Source of the DNA: JANYHF01 sp031367715
GTDB taxonomy: Bacteria > Pseudomonadota > Alphaproteobacteria > Rhizobiales > Hyphomicrobiaceae
Length of the DNA stretch: 15,444 nucleotides
Direction: 5' to 3'
Assembly: GCA_031367715.1 (NCBI GenBank)
Contig: JANLQJ010000457.1
Span: 1 to 15,444 of the forward strand
The position numbers were made by a program, and so were the translations under genes. Each line of letters starts with the position of its first letter. Within the stretch, counting starts at the first letter, position 1. Below are positions 1 to 8,000 of the stretch, in pieces. The notes beneath the pieces are model-generated. The model did not search any database. It worked only from the letters and a program-made list of their open reading frames with translations, and had not been told where the DNA came from.

Positions 1-2
1 CT

Positions 3-221
3 ATCGTTGGCGCACGACACACGCACAATAGATGGAAGAGTTTGATTGGTGTGGCATTCGTCATTTGCGCAGTGATGGTAACGACAATTTTAATTTATAT
101 ACCGAAAGACGTCGCAACGGACTTGGTACTAGACATTATAATCTTTGTGGTGCTAATGGTCACATTTACGATGGGTGTTGGCGGCTTGGCGTCGTATGTG
201 TTCAACCATGGGAAAAGTTGA
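3..221 (+). CDS. C-terminal fragment of a small membrane protein, 5' end outside the window
   Basis: An open frame enters from the left edge and ends with TGA at 219-221. It reads as about 72 residues with two strongly hydrophobic stretches: one around IGVAFVICAVMVTTILIYI (about 45-100) and one around LVLDIIIFVVLMVTFTMGV (about 125-180). They are joined by a short polar loop (PKDVATD), and the protein ends in a short polar tail (YVFNHGKS). This is the pattern of a two-helix inner-membrane protein or of the end of a larger one. No convincing start codon lies at the left, so the gene probably begins outside the window. It ends 6 bp before the next gene, in the same frame, which suggests co-transcription. 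The stretch is clearly more AT-rich than the rest of the window. I do not recognise the family. An ATG-started frame over the same bases (32-301) gives a cysteine- and arginine-rich product with no domain character, so I prefer this frame. Confidence 0.5.
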   Translation: MVGARHTHNRWKSLIGVAFVICAVMVTTILIYIPKDVATDLVLDIIIFVVLMVTFTMGVGGLASYVFNHGKS

Positions 222-227
222 CTACAA

Positions 228-605
228 ATGATCGAGACTGCGAAACGATGGGCGCGCGACATCAAAAGAGATGTCGTTGCGCTCTACATTGCAGGGCGTG
301 ACCCTCGAACCCCTTGGCATGCCAAGGTCGTCGCTCTCGCGGTGGCGGCCTATGCTATCAGCCCTATTGATCTCATACCGGATTTCATACCGATCCTGGG
401 CTATCTCGACGATCTGATCATCGTGCCCCTTGGTATCATGCTCGCTGTGCGGCTTATCCCGGTTGATCTCATGGCCGAGTTTCGTCATGCAGCGAGCGAA
501 CGAGGCAGACTGCCGTCGCATTGGGCCGTGGCTGCGGGTATCGTCGCGATCTGGCTCGTGGCGTTGGCTGCGATCGCCTATTGGGCTATCCGCCGCTTAT
601 CTTAA
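228..605 (+). CDS. DUF1232 / YkvA-family membrane protein
   Basis: This is a 125-residue protein of the DUF1232 (YkvA) family, whose biochemical role is not established. The diagnostic core is at residues 30-72: a hydrophobic segment, then SPIDLIPDFIP (45-55), then GYLDDLIIVPLGI. This is the conserved 'SPIDLIPDxxPxxGxxDD' signature of the family. A second hydrophobic segment (about 98-120, AAGIVAIWLVALAAIAYWA) forms a C-terminal membrane anchor, followed by a positive tail (IRRLS). The length is normal for proteobacterial members. The start is ATG at 228, with GGAAAAG at 211-217 as a weak ribosome-binding site. The 6-bp gap to the preceding membrane-protein fragment suggests an operon. The stop codon (603-605) lies inside the 3' end of the convergent permease gene, so the two genes overlap tail to tail by 9 bp. 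Confidence 0.88.
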   Translation: MIETAKRWARDIKRDVVALYIAGRDPRTPWHAKVVALAVAAYAISPIDLIPDFIPILGYLDDLIIVPLGIMLAVRLIPVDLMAEFRHAASERGRLPSHWAVAAGIVAIWLVALAAIAYWAIRRLS

Positions 606-1475
606 GGATGCGATCGAGTTCGCTAGCTGCCGCTGGACCAGCCAGGTTGATGCGAGCACCGGCAGTATCATGACGACCATCGCCGCCGAGAGACGCGGCC
701 ATTCTTCGGCGTCGCCACCGACTTGAGCTTCTTTCATTGACAATTGCCCGACCATCCAAGGCGGCACCGTCATTGCGCGATCGCCTGCCAGGAAAGTTGC
801 GTACAGATATTCGTTCCAGCAGAGTATGAAGATCAAGAGACTGACGGTCGCTATACGTCCGGCCTTCATCGGCAAGAGGATTGTGAAAAATATACCCAGA
901 TGGGAGGCGCCATCGAGCTGCGCAGCCTCCTCTTGCTCGGTGGCTGTCCGCTGAAATACAGGCAACAAAAGCCAGACCGCGACGGGCAGATTGGCGCCGG
1001 TGTTAGCAATGATCAGCACCAGGAGGGTATCTAGCGTGCCCGACAAACTGGCCATAGCATAGAGAGGTATCACCAAGACAATGGGTGGAAGGATGCGTGT
1101 TGCCAAGATCCCCCACAAGATGCTGGAACGGAGCTGCGGCAGTCCGAACCGGAAGCGCGTGAGCCCATATACGGCCGAGCCGCCAAACAAGAGTGTCAGT
1201 GCAGTCGAAACGACCCCGACGACGGCCGAGTTGGCATAGCGACGGACCAGGTTGTCGTTGGGTTGGGTAAGAATGAACGTCCAAGCATCAAGGTTCGGCA
1301 CGAAGTCGACGAAGGGCAGGTAAAATGGACCATTGTCGATCTGATGGCTGCTCTTGAAAGACGTAACCGCGACCCAGAAAACAGGGAACAGGCACACGCA
1401 CGACCACACCAAGAGGAGGCCGTACACGAGCAGCCGGCCCAGTGCGACACGCTTTCCTTGCCCGAAGATTCTCAC
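597..1475 (-). CDS. Carbohydrate ABC transporter permease, MalG/UgpE type (orphan)
   Basis: This is a 292-residue inner-membrane permease of the binding-protein-dependent sugar/polyol ABC family (CUT1, MalG-like). It has an N-terminal helix (about 13-38), a periplasmic loop with NLDAWTFI, and core helices at about 84-104, 118-145, 150-172, 208-222 and 262-282. The cytoplasmic EAA loop, which docks the ATPase, is at 182-202 (EEAAQLDGAS...LLP). The reading frame is open upstream to 1988, but that extension is decayed recombinase sequence. I place the start at GTG 1473-1475, giving VRIFGQGKR, the usual family length, and an AGGGAC-like site just upstream. This GTG overlaps a TGA in another frame (GTGA), the typical coupling to a preceding permease gene, yet that gene is missing. 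Binding protein, first permease and ATPase are absent. It may still work with partners encoded elsewhere, but more likely it is the stranded end of a broken operon. The substrate cannot be read from the sequence. Confidence 0.85.
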   Translation of the reverse strand: MRIFGQGKRVALGRLLVYGLLLVWSCVCLFPVFWVAVTSFKSSHQIDNGPFYLPFVDFVPNLDAWTFILTQPNDNLVRRYANSAVVGVVSTALTLLFGGSAVYGLTRFRFGLPQLRSSILWGILATRILPPIVLVIPLYAMASLSGTLDTLLVLIIANTGANLPVAVWLLLPVFQRTATEQEEAAQLDGASHLGIFFTILLPMKAGRIATVSLLIFILCWNEYLYATFLAGDRAMTVPPWMVGQLSMKEAQVGGDAEEWPRLSAAMVVMILPVLASTWLVQRQLANSIASLR

Positions 1476-1671
1476 GCCCTGTCCCTTTTTGCTGATCTCA
1501 CAGCAGTTTAGACCTGAGTGAGGGCTTCTAAAAAGGGGGCTTCGACAGATGTCGTGATGGATCATCAAAAGCCATCTCTTTACGCAACGCAAGTGGGTTG
1601 GGTGGTCTCTTGCTCCCCTGGCAACGGACATACAAAGCGCTCGCTTTGCGTGCGGACGCCACGGCGACCCT
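1476..1671. other. Junction scar between orphan permease and recombinase remnant
   Basis: No gene is supported here. On the minus strand the frame ending in the TGA that overlaps the permease GTG is closed by a TAA only twelve codons earlier. If this is the tail of the missing upstream permease, only a handful of residues remain. The permease's own frame is open through this stretch, but it translates to low-complexity, Cys/His/Arg-rich sequence without similarity to any part of an ABC permease. I interpret it as the breakpoint left by an integration or deletion event. I could not find clear terminal inverted repeats. Confidence 0.4.
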
Positions 1672-1984
1672 TCACCGTTTCCACACCCCTCGAAGCGACT
1701 GCCGGCGACACGCGTGTAGTGCACTGTGTGCTTCGGGTTCCGGTGCCCAAGGAAGTCCTGCATGGTCCGTAGGTCCGTTCCCTTGTTCGCCATGTAGTCC
1801 CGTCGAGTGCCCAGCGCCCACATGCCTAGCTTCGCCTGCTCCCCTGCCACGCGGATCAGTCGCGAGGTAGCGTTTGATCGCGCGCAGCTCGTCTCCGCCG
1901 ATGGGATGCTCGACCGAGAGTGGCAAAGTCCTGCAAAGGCCGCCTTGCAGGCCACCCTGACCTGCGGCCAGCTGGCTCCGCAAC
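1672..1984 (-). pseudogene. Decayed tyrosine recombinase (phage-type integrase), C-terminal remnant
   Basis: This is a remnant of the catalytic domain of a tyrosine recombinase, readable only by switching frames. In the frame that ends at 1672-1674, the segment at about 1864-1926 gives LSVEHPIGGDELRAIKRYLA, typical of the middle of the catalytic domain. The same frame soon reaches GAGHSTG, matching the box-II 'MLRHSTG' motif with its arginine lost. About 25 residues normally found between these two segments are missing. The sequence then shifts frame and continues (about 1686-1800) as YMANKGTDLRTMQDFLGH, then HTVHYTRVAGSRFEG, with the LGH histidine and the nucleophilic tyrosine of HTVxYT still visible. 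It then shifts back to end in VWKR*, matching the usual 'FEGLWKR' end. At least two frameshifts, one internal deletion and the lost arginine show it is inactive. The upstream boundary (about 1930-1990) is uncertain because only weak similarity remains there. It marks a former integrated element. Confidence 0.75.
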
Positions 1985-2143
1985 CCAAGCCATCCTATGC
2001 CACTCTGACGCGGTAAGTCGCCCGCACCGATGCTAACCCAGAGTCGGCGCTGCGTTCACTATATTAAAGCAAACTTGAGAATTTCAGACATTTGTCGAGG
2101 CCCTTTTCGGACCATAGTCGGGGGGCAGGACGACGTTGGGCCC

Positions 2144-2171
2144 TTGTTATGTTTTGCCTCAAATGTAATAT
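2144..2171 (+). promoter_or_regulatory. Candidate sigma70-type promoter for the giant peroxidase gene
   Basis: TTGTTA (2144-2149) and TAATAT (2166-2171) are separated by 16 bp and lie in the most AT-rich part of the intergenic region. Each box matches four of six consensus positions. Transcription from here would leave an untranslated leader of roughly 270 nt. This is the best pair visible by eye, but alphaproteobacterial promoters are often poor matches, and other sigma factors are equally possible. Confidence 0.22.
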
Positions 2172-2376
2172 GACCGCGTTATCTTCTGTTTATTTGGGAA
2201 ACATCAAAAACTCATGGGTCGGCGGTGTCCGTTGGACGAGCGGCCATCCCGGGGATGCCCAGAAAACACCGAGCGCACGCTGTCTGGTTTTCAGTGCAAC
2301 TCGCGCCTATGGGTGGGCGGGGGGCATACGAAGCCACAACCACTTAGCAGATGCGCCCGGGCGCTGACTTCGCACG

Positions 2377-2390
2377 CCCCTTTTAAGGGG
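2377..2390. promoter_or_regulatory. Short dyad CCCCTT-TT-AAGGGG, possible operator
   Basis: The two 6-base arms are perfect inverted copies separated by TT. The site lies 60-73 bp before the start codon and is followed by TTTT (2391-2394). Its 2-nt spacer is too short for a good RNA hairpin, so a protein-binding site is a little more likely than a terminator. No known operator consensus was recognised. Confidence 0.2.
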
Positions 2391-2437
2391 TTTTCAGACT
2401 ATCGGTTACGCCGTCCCCGAGGGGGCTGCGGCCAAAC

Positions 2438-2442
2438 AGGAG
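2438..2442 (+). promoter_or_regulatory. Ribosome-binding site of the giant peroxidase gene
   Basis: AGGAG lies 7 nt before the ATG at 2450, an optimal Shine-Dalgarno arrangement. It fixes the start so that the protein begins MVSFDRVDLDFIL. The internal duplicate domain begins with the same phrase (GVNYDRVDLDWIL), which independently supports this start and the absence of a cleavable signal peptide. Confidence 0.8.
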
Positions 2443-2449
2443 AGCTGCA

Positions 2450-5035
2450 ATGGTTTCTTTTGATCGCGTCGACCTCGATTTCATTCTCAAGCAGATCCAG
2501 ATGGCCGAGGCCGGGCAGCAGCCGATCAACCCGCACCTGGCCTTCGGTCTGCGCGAAGTCGCAGGAACCAACAACAACCTGATTCCACAGGTTGCGCCGG
2601 GAGCGAACACCATCGGCGCCGCCGACCAGTCGTTCCTGAATCTGGGCGATCCCATCTTCCAATTGGCGCAACTCGTGCCAGGTTCGGTACCGGCCGTGTT
2701 CCCGCCAGGCTTCGTCCCGCCCGCCGGTACGCAAACAAGCTTCGCACCCGCCAACGCTTTCGTTGTCGACGCCGCCCCGCGCACCATCAGCAATCTGATT
2801 GCCGACCAGACTTCGAACAATCCGGCCGCTGTCCAGGCGTTCGTCGCCGCCGGCCTTGGTATTGAAGTCCTCACGGGTACCGTTACAGTCCTGCACTTCA
2901 AGAATGCCGACGGCACAACCGGCGCCGCCGTCCCCGCCGGGACCATCCTGCCGATCCCGAACATCACGCCGGACGGCGGCATCTCGGCGCCGTTCAACAC
3001 CTGGATGACGCTGTTCGGCCAGTTCTTCGACCATGGCCTCGACCTCATCACCAAGAACGCCGCCGAAGTCGTATTCATTCCTCTGCAGCCGGACGACCCG
3101 CTGTTCAGCACGGCTCCCGGCGCCAACAACTTCATGCTGCTCAGCCGCGCCACTGTCACCAACGGCAAAACCACCAACACCATCACGCCGTTCGTCGACC
3201 AGAGCCAGACCTATACGTCGCATCCTTCGCACCAGGCTTTCCTGCGCGACTACATCACTGGCGCCGACGGCCTGCTGCACTCGACCGGCCAAATGTTGTC
3301 GGGAACGGGCCTCAATACGAAGGAGCCGACCTGGGCCGATATCAAGGCCAACGCCTTGAAGTTCGGCATCCTGTTGACGGACGCCGACGTCGGCAACGTG
3401 CCGCTGCTGGCGACAGACGCCTTCGGCAATCTGCAGCTCGCCGCCAACGGCTTTGCGCAAGTCGTCGTTGCGCATGCGGGTGGCACGACGGTGCTGGTGG
3501 CAGGCATGGCCGGCGGACTCGATCTGACGAACACGCTTCCCCTCGAAGCCGGCGAGAAGGTCGTGCGTACCGGACACGCCTTCATCAACGACATGGCGGC
3601 GGGCGCCAAGCCGGCCGTCGATGCGACTGGCCACGTCATCGCCACCTCGTACAATCCGGCCTTGCTGAACAGCCACTTCGTGGCTGGCGACGGACGCATC
3701 AATGAGAACATCGGCCTGACTGCCGTCCATGAAGTCTTCCACGACGAGCACAACCGGTTGGTGGCCGAAACCAAAGCGACCATCCAGGCCGCTCTCGACA
3801 AGGGCGACACATCGCTCGGGTCGGACTGGGTGCTGCCGAGCGTCGATCTGTCCGTATTGACCGCGGCCGATCTGGGTGCGGGCCGGACCCACCACTTGAT
3901 CACGGCCGCCGAGTGGAACGGCGAGCGCCTGTTCCAGGCCGCAAAGTTCGGCACCGAGACGCAATACCAGCACCTCGTGTTCGAGGAGTTCGCGCGCAAG
4001 GTCTCGCCCAACATCCATCTGTTCGGCAACACCAACATCCATCTCGATCCGGCGATCACGTCCGAATTCGCCAACTCCGTCTATCGGTTCGGCCATTCGA
4101 TGCTGACCGAGAACCTGAACATCTTTCAGCTCAATCCCGATGGCACGCCCACCTTGGACGCCAATGGCAATCCGCTGAACACGCCGATGGGCCTGATCAC
4201 GGCCTTCACCAATCCGGCTGGCTATGCCGCTGCCGGCGCGGCCAGCATCATCGCCGGCGCGCAGGCCCAGGTTGGCAACGAGATCGACGAGTTCGTCACC
4301 GGCACGCTGCGCAACAACCTGCTCGGCCTGCCGCTTGACCTGGCCGCGCTCAACATCGCCCGCGGCCGCGACACCGGCGTGCCGACGTTCAACCTGTTCC
4401 GCAACCAGATGTATGAGGCGACCAACCACGACGCCAATCTGAAGCCGTACGAGAGCTGGACCGATTTCGGCCTGCACCTCAAGCACGCCGCCTCGCTGGT
4501 CAATTTCGTCGCCGCTTATGGCAATCACGCCACCATTGCGGCCGCTACCACCGTAATCGCCAAACGCGCCGCCGCCCAATTGCTGATCGACCATGCGCAG
4601 ATCGGCAGCGTCGGCTTCGACCAGGACGCCTACGACTTCCTGCATTCGACCGGCGCTTACGCCAACGTCGCCAATGCGGCCGATGGAACGCATACGGGCG
4701 ACTTGCGCCTGTTGCATGAGGCCTCCGGCGCCGTCGCCCATTGGAGCACTGGCTCGGTCACCGGTCTCGACACGGTCGACATGTGGATCGCGGGCCTGGC
4801 CGAAAAGCAGAACCTCAACGGCGACCTGCTCGGCAACACCTTCGACTTCATCTTCCGCACCCAGATGGAGAACCTGCAGGACGCCGACCGGCTCTATTAC
4901 CTGCCGCGCGTCGAAGGTACGCATTGGTCGGACGTGATTGAGAACAACACCTTCACCGACCTCATCCAGCGCAACACCGGCAACCATCATCTGATGGCGA
5001 GCGTGTTCCAGACCGCCGAGTACACGATCGAGTCC
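2450..5035 (+). other. Haem peroxidase domain 1 (peroxidase-cyclooxygenase superfamily)
   Basis: The superfamily landmarks, aligned by motif to human myeloperoxidase (MPO), are all present. Distal motif FGQFFDHGLDL has Gln191, Asp194 (haem-ester Asp94 in MPO) and distal His195. GDGRINENIGLT has catalytic Arg416 and Glu419 (Arg239 and the haem-ester Glu242 in MPO). YRFGHSML carries proximal His549, and LDLAALNIARGR has Asn635, which hydrogen-bonds the proximal His in the family. VDQSQTYTSHPSH resembles the calcium-loop region 'LDxSxVYGS'. The residue after the distal His is Gly, where MPO has the calcium ligand Asp96. The domain ends near DADRLYYLPRVEG. The retained residues predict a catalytically competent haem enzyme. 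Confidence 0.88.
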
Positions 5036-8000
5036 AAGGACTTCATTTCCAGCGTCGATGCCGACGGTACAGTGCACTACAATCCCAACGCCACATTCCC
5101 GACATTTACTGACGCCACGGGCGCGCATCCGCTGGTTGAGGTCAAGAACGACGGCTCGCTGCACTTCATCGGCAAGGACCAGTTCTTCGGCAACACCATG
5201 GTGCTGGGCGGCACCGCCAACAACGACCATCTGGTGGCGGGCAACGCCGATGACGACACGGTCTGGGGCGATGCCGGCAACGACACCATCGACGGCGGCG
5301 GCGGCAACGACCAGCTGTTCGGCGGCGACGGCAACGATCTTGTTACGGACGACAGCGGCAACAACATCATGCATGGCGATGCCGGCGACGACACGGTGAT
5401 CGCGGGCAAGGGCGACGACCTGCTGTTCGGCGGTGACGGCAATGACACATTGTATGGCAACGGCGGCGTGGACGTGCTGCAGGGTGGCCGAGGCAACGAC
5501 GTCATGTACGGCGGCGAAGGCGCTGACGAACTGATCGGCGGCCAGGGCGACGATTGGCTCGAAGGCGGCAAGGACGGCGGCGACACTACGGTCGGCGACG
5601 GTGGCGCGCCTACTGGGCAAGTTCCGCTCTACTCCGGCAACGACGTCATGATCGTTGGCCAAGGCTCGAAAATGCAGGGCTTTTCCGGCGACGACATTAT
5701 GCTGGGGACCGGCGGCAACGACGTCTTCTGGGGCGGCCTGGGGTTCGATTGGGCCTCGTTCGAGCGTGAGACGGCTGGCGTCAGCATCAACATGAACCGG
5801 CGCGAGTTCATCTCGCCGCTAGGGGCCATCGCAGGCGACGGCACGCGCGATATCTTCCCGCTGACGGAAGCGGCCAGCGGCTCGAAGTTCGGCGACAACA
5901 TCGTTGGCAACAACGTCAATAAAGTCCTGGCCGGCAAGAACGAGCTGACCAACGCGCACCTTATAGTAGGTCTGCAGGACGGCGGGGTGAACGACTTCTT
6001 CGGCGCCGCGCCGGTCAACTTCTCGGGCGGCAACATCCTGCTTGGCGGCGCGGGCAACGACACCATCACGGGCGGCCTGGGCAACGACATCATCGAGGGC
6101 GACGCCTGGCTGCATGTGGAGTTGGAGAACAGCGCCACCGGCACGCAGATTGCGCGCAAGATCCTCTACGACACCACGGCCAACAACGTTGATACGGCGG
6201 TGTTCGCGGGCGCCCAGGCCAGCTACACGCTGCTCGACCAGGCCGGCAATGCCTTGAGCATCGCCGCTGGCCTCGCGGCCGAGGCTCTGAACCCCGGCAC
6301 GGTCAAGGACGCCCAGGGTTTCTGGATCATCCGCGATAATGTGGGCACGGATGGAACCGACCGCCTGCGCCATATCGAACGCTTGCAGTTCACCGACGGC
6401 ACGGTCGATATCTCGGGCAAGAACGCCCTCCCGAGCGGCGTGATCACGCTGGCCGACGCCACCAATCCGATTGCAACTCCGGCCGTTGGCGACGTTCTGT
6501 CGGCCACCGACACCATCGCCGATGCCGATGGCATCGTCGGGCCGATCACCTACCAATGGCAGTATTTCAATCTGCTACGCGCTCAATGGGTCGATATCGT
6601 CGGCGAGAAGAATCCCGCCAGCTTCATCCCGACCGACTTTGAGGTTGGGCGCACAATCCGCCTGAATGCCACCTATACGGACGGCAAGGGCTTCCTCGAG
6701 TCGGTCGCCAGCGCTCCGACGGCCATTCTGACCGCCAACGCGTTGATCAACCACGGCCCGACCGTGACGCCTCAGGTCGGCCAGATCGGTGTGCCCGAGA
6801 TGACCGCCTATCAGGGCGAGACCATCAACTACTTCATTCCGATCACCAACTTCTTCACTGACGATCACACCGCCTCGGGCGCCCTCAGCTATGCCGCAAC
6901 GCTGGCTGGAGGCGCATCGCTCGTCTCGGTCGGCCTGGTCTTCACGCCGGTCATCGTGGGGGGCGTCGTCACCGGCGCCACGCTCTCGGGCACCTTGCCT
7001 GCGAACTTCAATGGCGCGCTCAACATCCAGGTCAGCGCCACCGACAACCTCACGGGCGTCACGGGCCCTGGCCAGCAGGTCTACACCAGCACCAGCACGT
7101 TCGAATTGAACGTTCTCAATGTGACTGGGGCGGGCGCGACACCTGACATGCTCGGCGGACCGGCCGGTCCCGGCGTGGTCACGACGGCCGCGGCGCCCGT
7201 CGCCACTGCTCCCACCGGTCTCGGCGTCAACTACGACCGCGTCGATCTCGATTGGATCCTGCGCAACATCAAGATGGCCGAAGCCGGCCAGCCGCCCGTC
7301 AACCCGCATCTGCCGTTCGGCCTGCGCGAGGTCGCCGCCAGCAACAACAACGCCACCGGCCATCCGGCGTTCGGCACATCCGACCAGACCTTCCCGCGGC
7401 TGTCCACGCCCATATTGGGCCTGGCCGACACCAATCCGCGCACCGGCGGACTCACCACCTATTCGCAGGTTACGGGTTCGGTCTTCGACAGCGATCCGCG
7501 CACCATCAGCAATCTGATCTCCGACCAGAGCGCGAACAATCCGGCGGCGTTGGCGGCTGCCCTGTCCCAGGCGACAGTGATGCCGGCAGTGCAGGACCCG
7601 AACAAGGTCATTTCGTTCGACAACAACAGTGTCAGCCTGAACATCAAGAACGTGACGCCCGACGGCGGCATCTCGGCGCCGTACAACACCTGGATGACCC
7701 TGTTTGGCCAATTCTTCGACCACGGCCTCGATCTGGTGAACAAGGGCGGCAACGGCAAGGTCATCATCCCGTTGCTGGCGGACGATCCGCTCTTTGTGCC
7801 TGGCGGCCAGTCCAACTTCATGGTGCTGACGCGCGCCTCGATGGTCCGCGGCGCGGGCGCAGACGGCATCGTGGGCACCGCCGACGATACCTTCACGCAT
7901 GAATCGACCAACGCTGTCACTCCGGTCATCGACCAGAGCCAGACCTACTCCTCGCACCCGGCGCACCAGGTGTTCCTGCGCGAATACATCCGCAGCGCCG

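Larger units (their letters stand above)
1990..2449. other. Non-coding leader region upstream of the giant peroxidase gene
   Basis: No protein-coding gene is supported over about 460 bp. The short plus-strand frames here (2092-2367 and 2214-2582) show no domain character, and the second runs out of frame into the giant gene. The stretch at about 2050-2215 is clearly more AT-rich than the flanks and holds the best promoter candidate. The last 80 bp contain two small dyads (2377-2390 and a CCCC-GA-GGGG at about 2415-2424) before the ribosome-binding site. No tRNA, riboswitch or terminator with a strong stem and U-run was recognised. Confidence 0.5.

Noticed and set aside
32..301. An 89-codon ATG-started frame at the left edge
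   Set aside because: It overlaps both the membrane-protein fragment and the YkvA-like gene in another frame, and its product is Cys/Arg-rich with no hydrophobic or domain pattern.
1518..2016. Several short plus-strand frames (1518-1772, 1598-1870, 1807-2016)
   Set aside because: They lie opposite the recombinase remnant and the junction scar, and their translations are low-complexity with no motif.
2262..2292. Inverted repeat GAAAAC / GTTTTC with a 19-bp spacer
   Set aside because: The arms are only 6 bp and extension is poor. This is within chance expectation for the region.
2377..2394. CCCCTTTTAAGGGGTTTT as a rho-independent terminator
   Set aside because: The stem can form only with a 2-nt loop, or as a 4-bp stem, and no upstream plus-strand gene needs terminating here. 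It is kept only as a weak possible operator.
2214..2582. A plus-strand frame overlapping the start of the giant gene
   Set aside because: It runs out of frame into the peroxidase coding region and has no domain character. The AGGAG-ATG at 2438-2452 clearly belongs to the peroxidase gene.
5207..5600. Repetitive DNA that could be mistaken for a CRISPR or satellite array
   Set aside because: The repeat unit is 27 bp, in frame, degenerate at the DNA level, and encodes RTX nonapeptides. There are no spacers.
2399..5662. A 1,087-codon open frame on the minus strand, antisense to peroxidase domain 1
   Set aside because: It is a shadow frame produced by GC-rich third positions of the sense gene. 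Its translation is Val/Ala/Arg/Gly/Glu/Asp-rich with no domain motif, while the sense frame has clear catalytic motifs.
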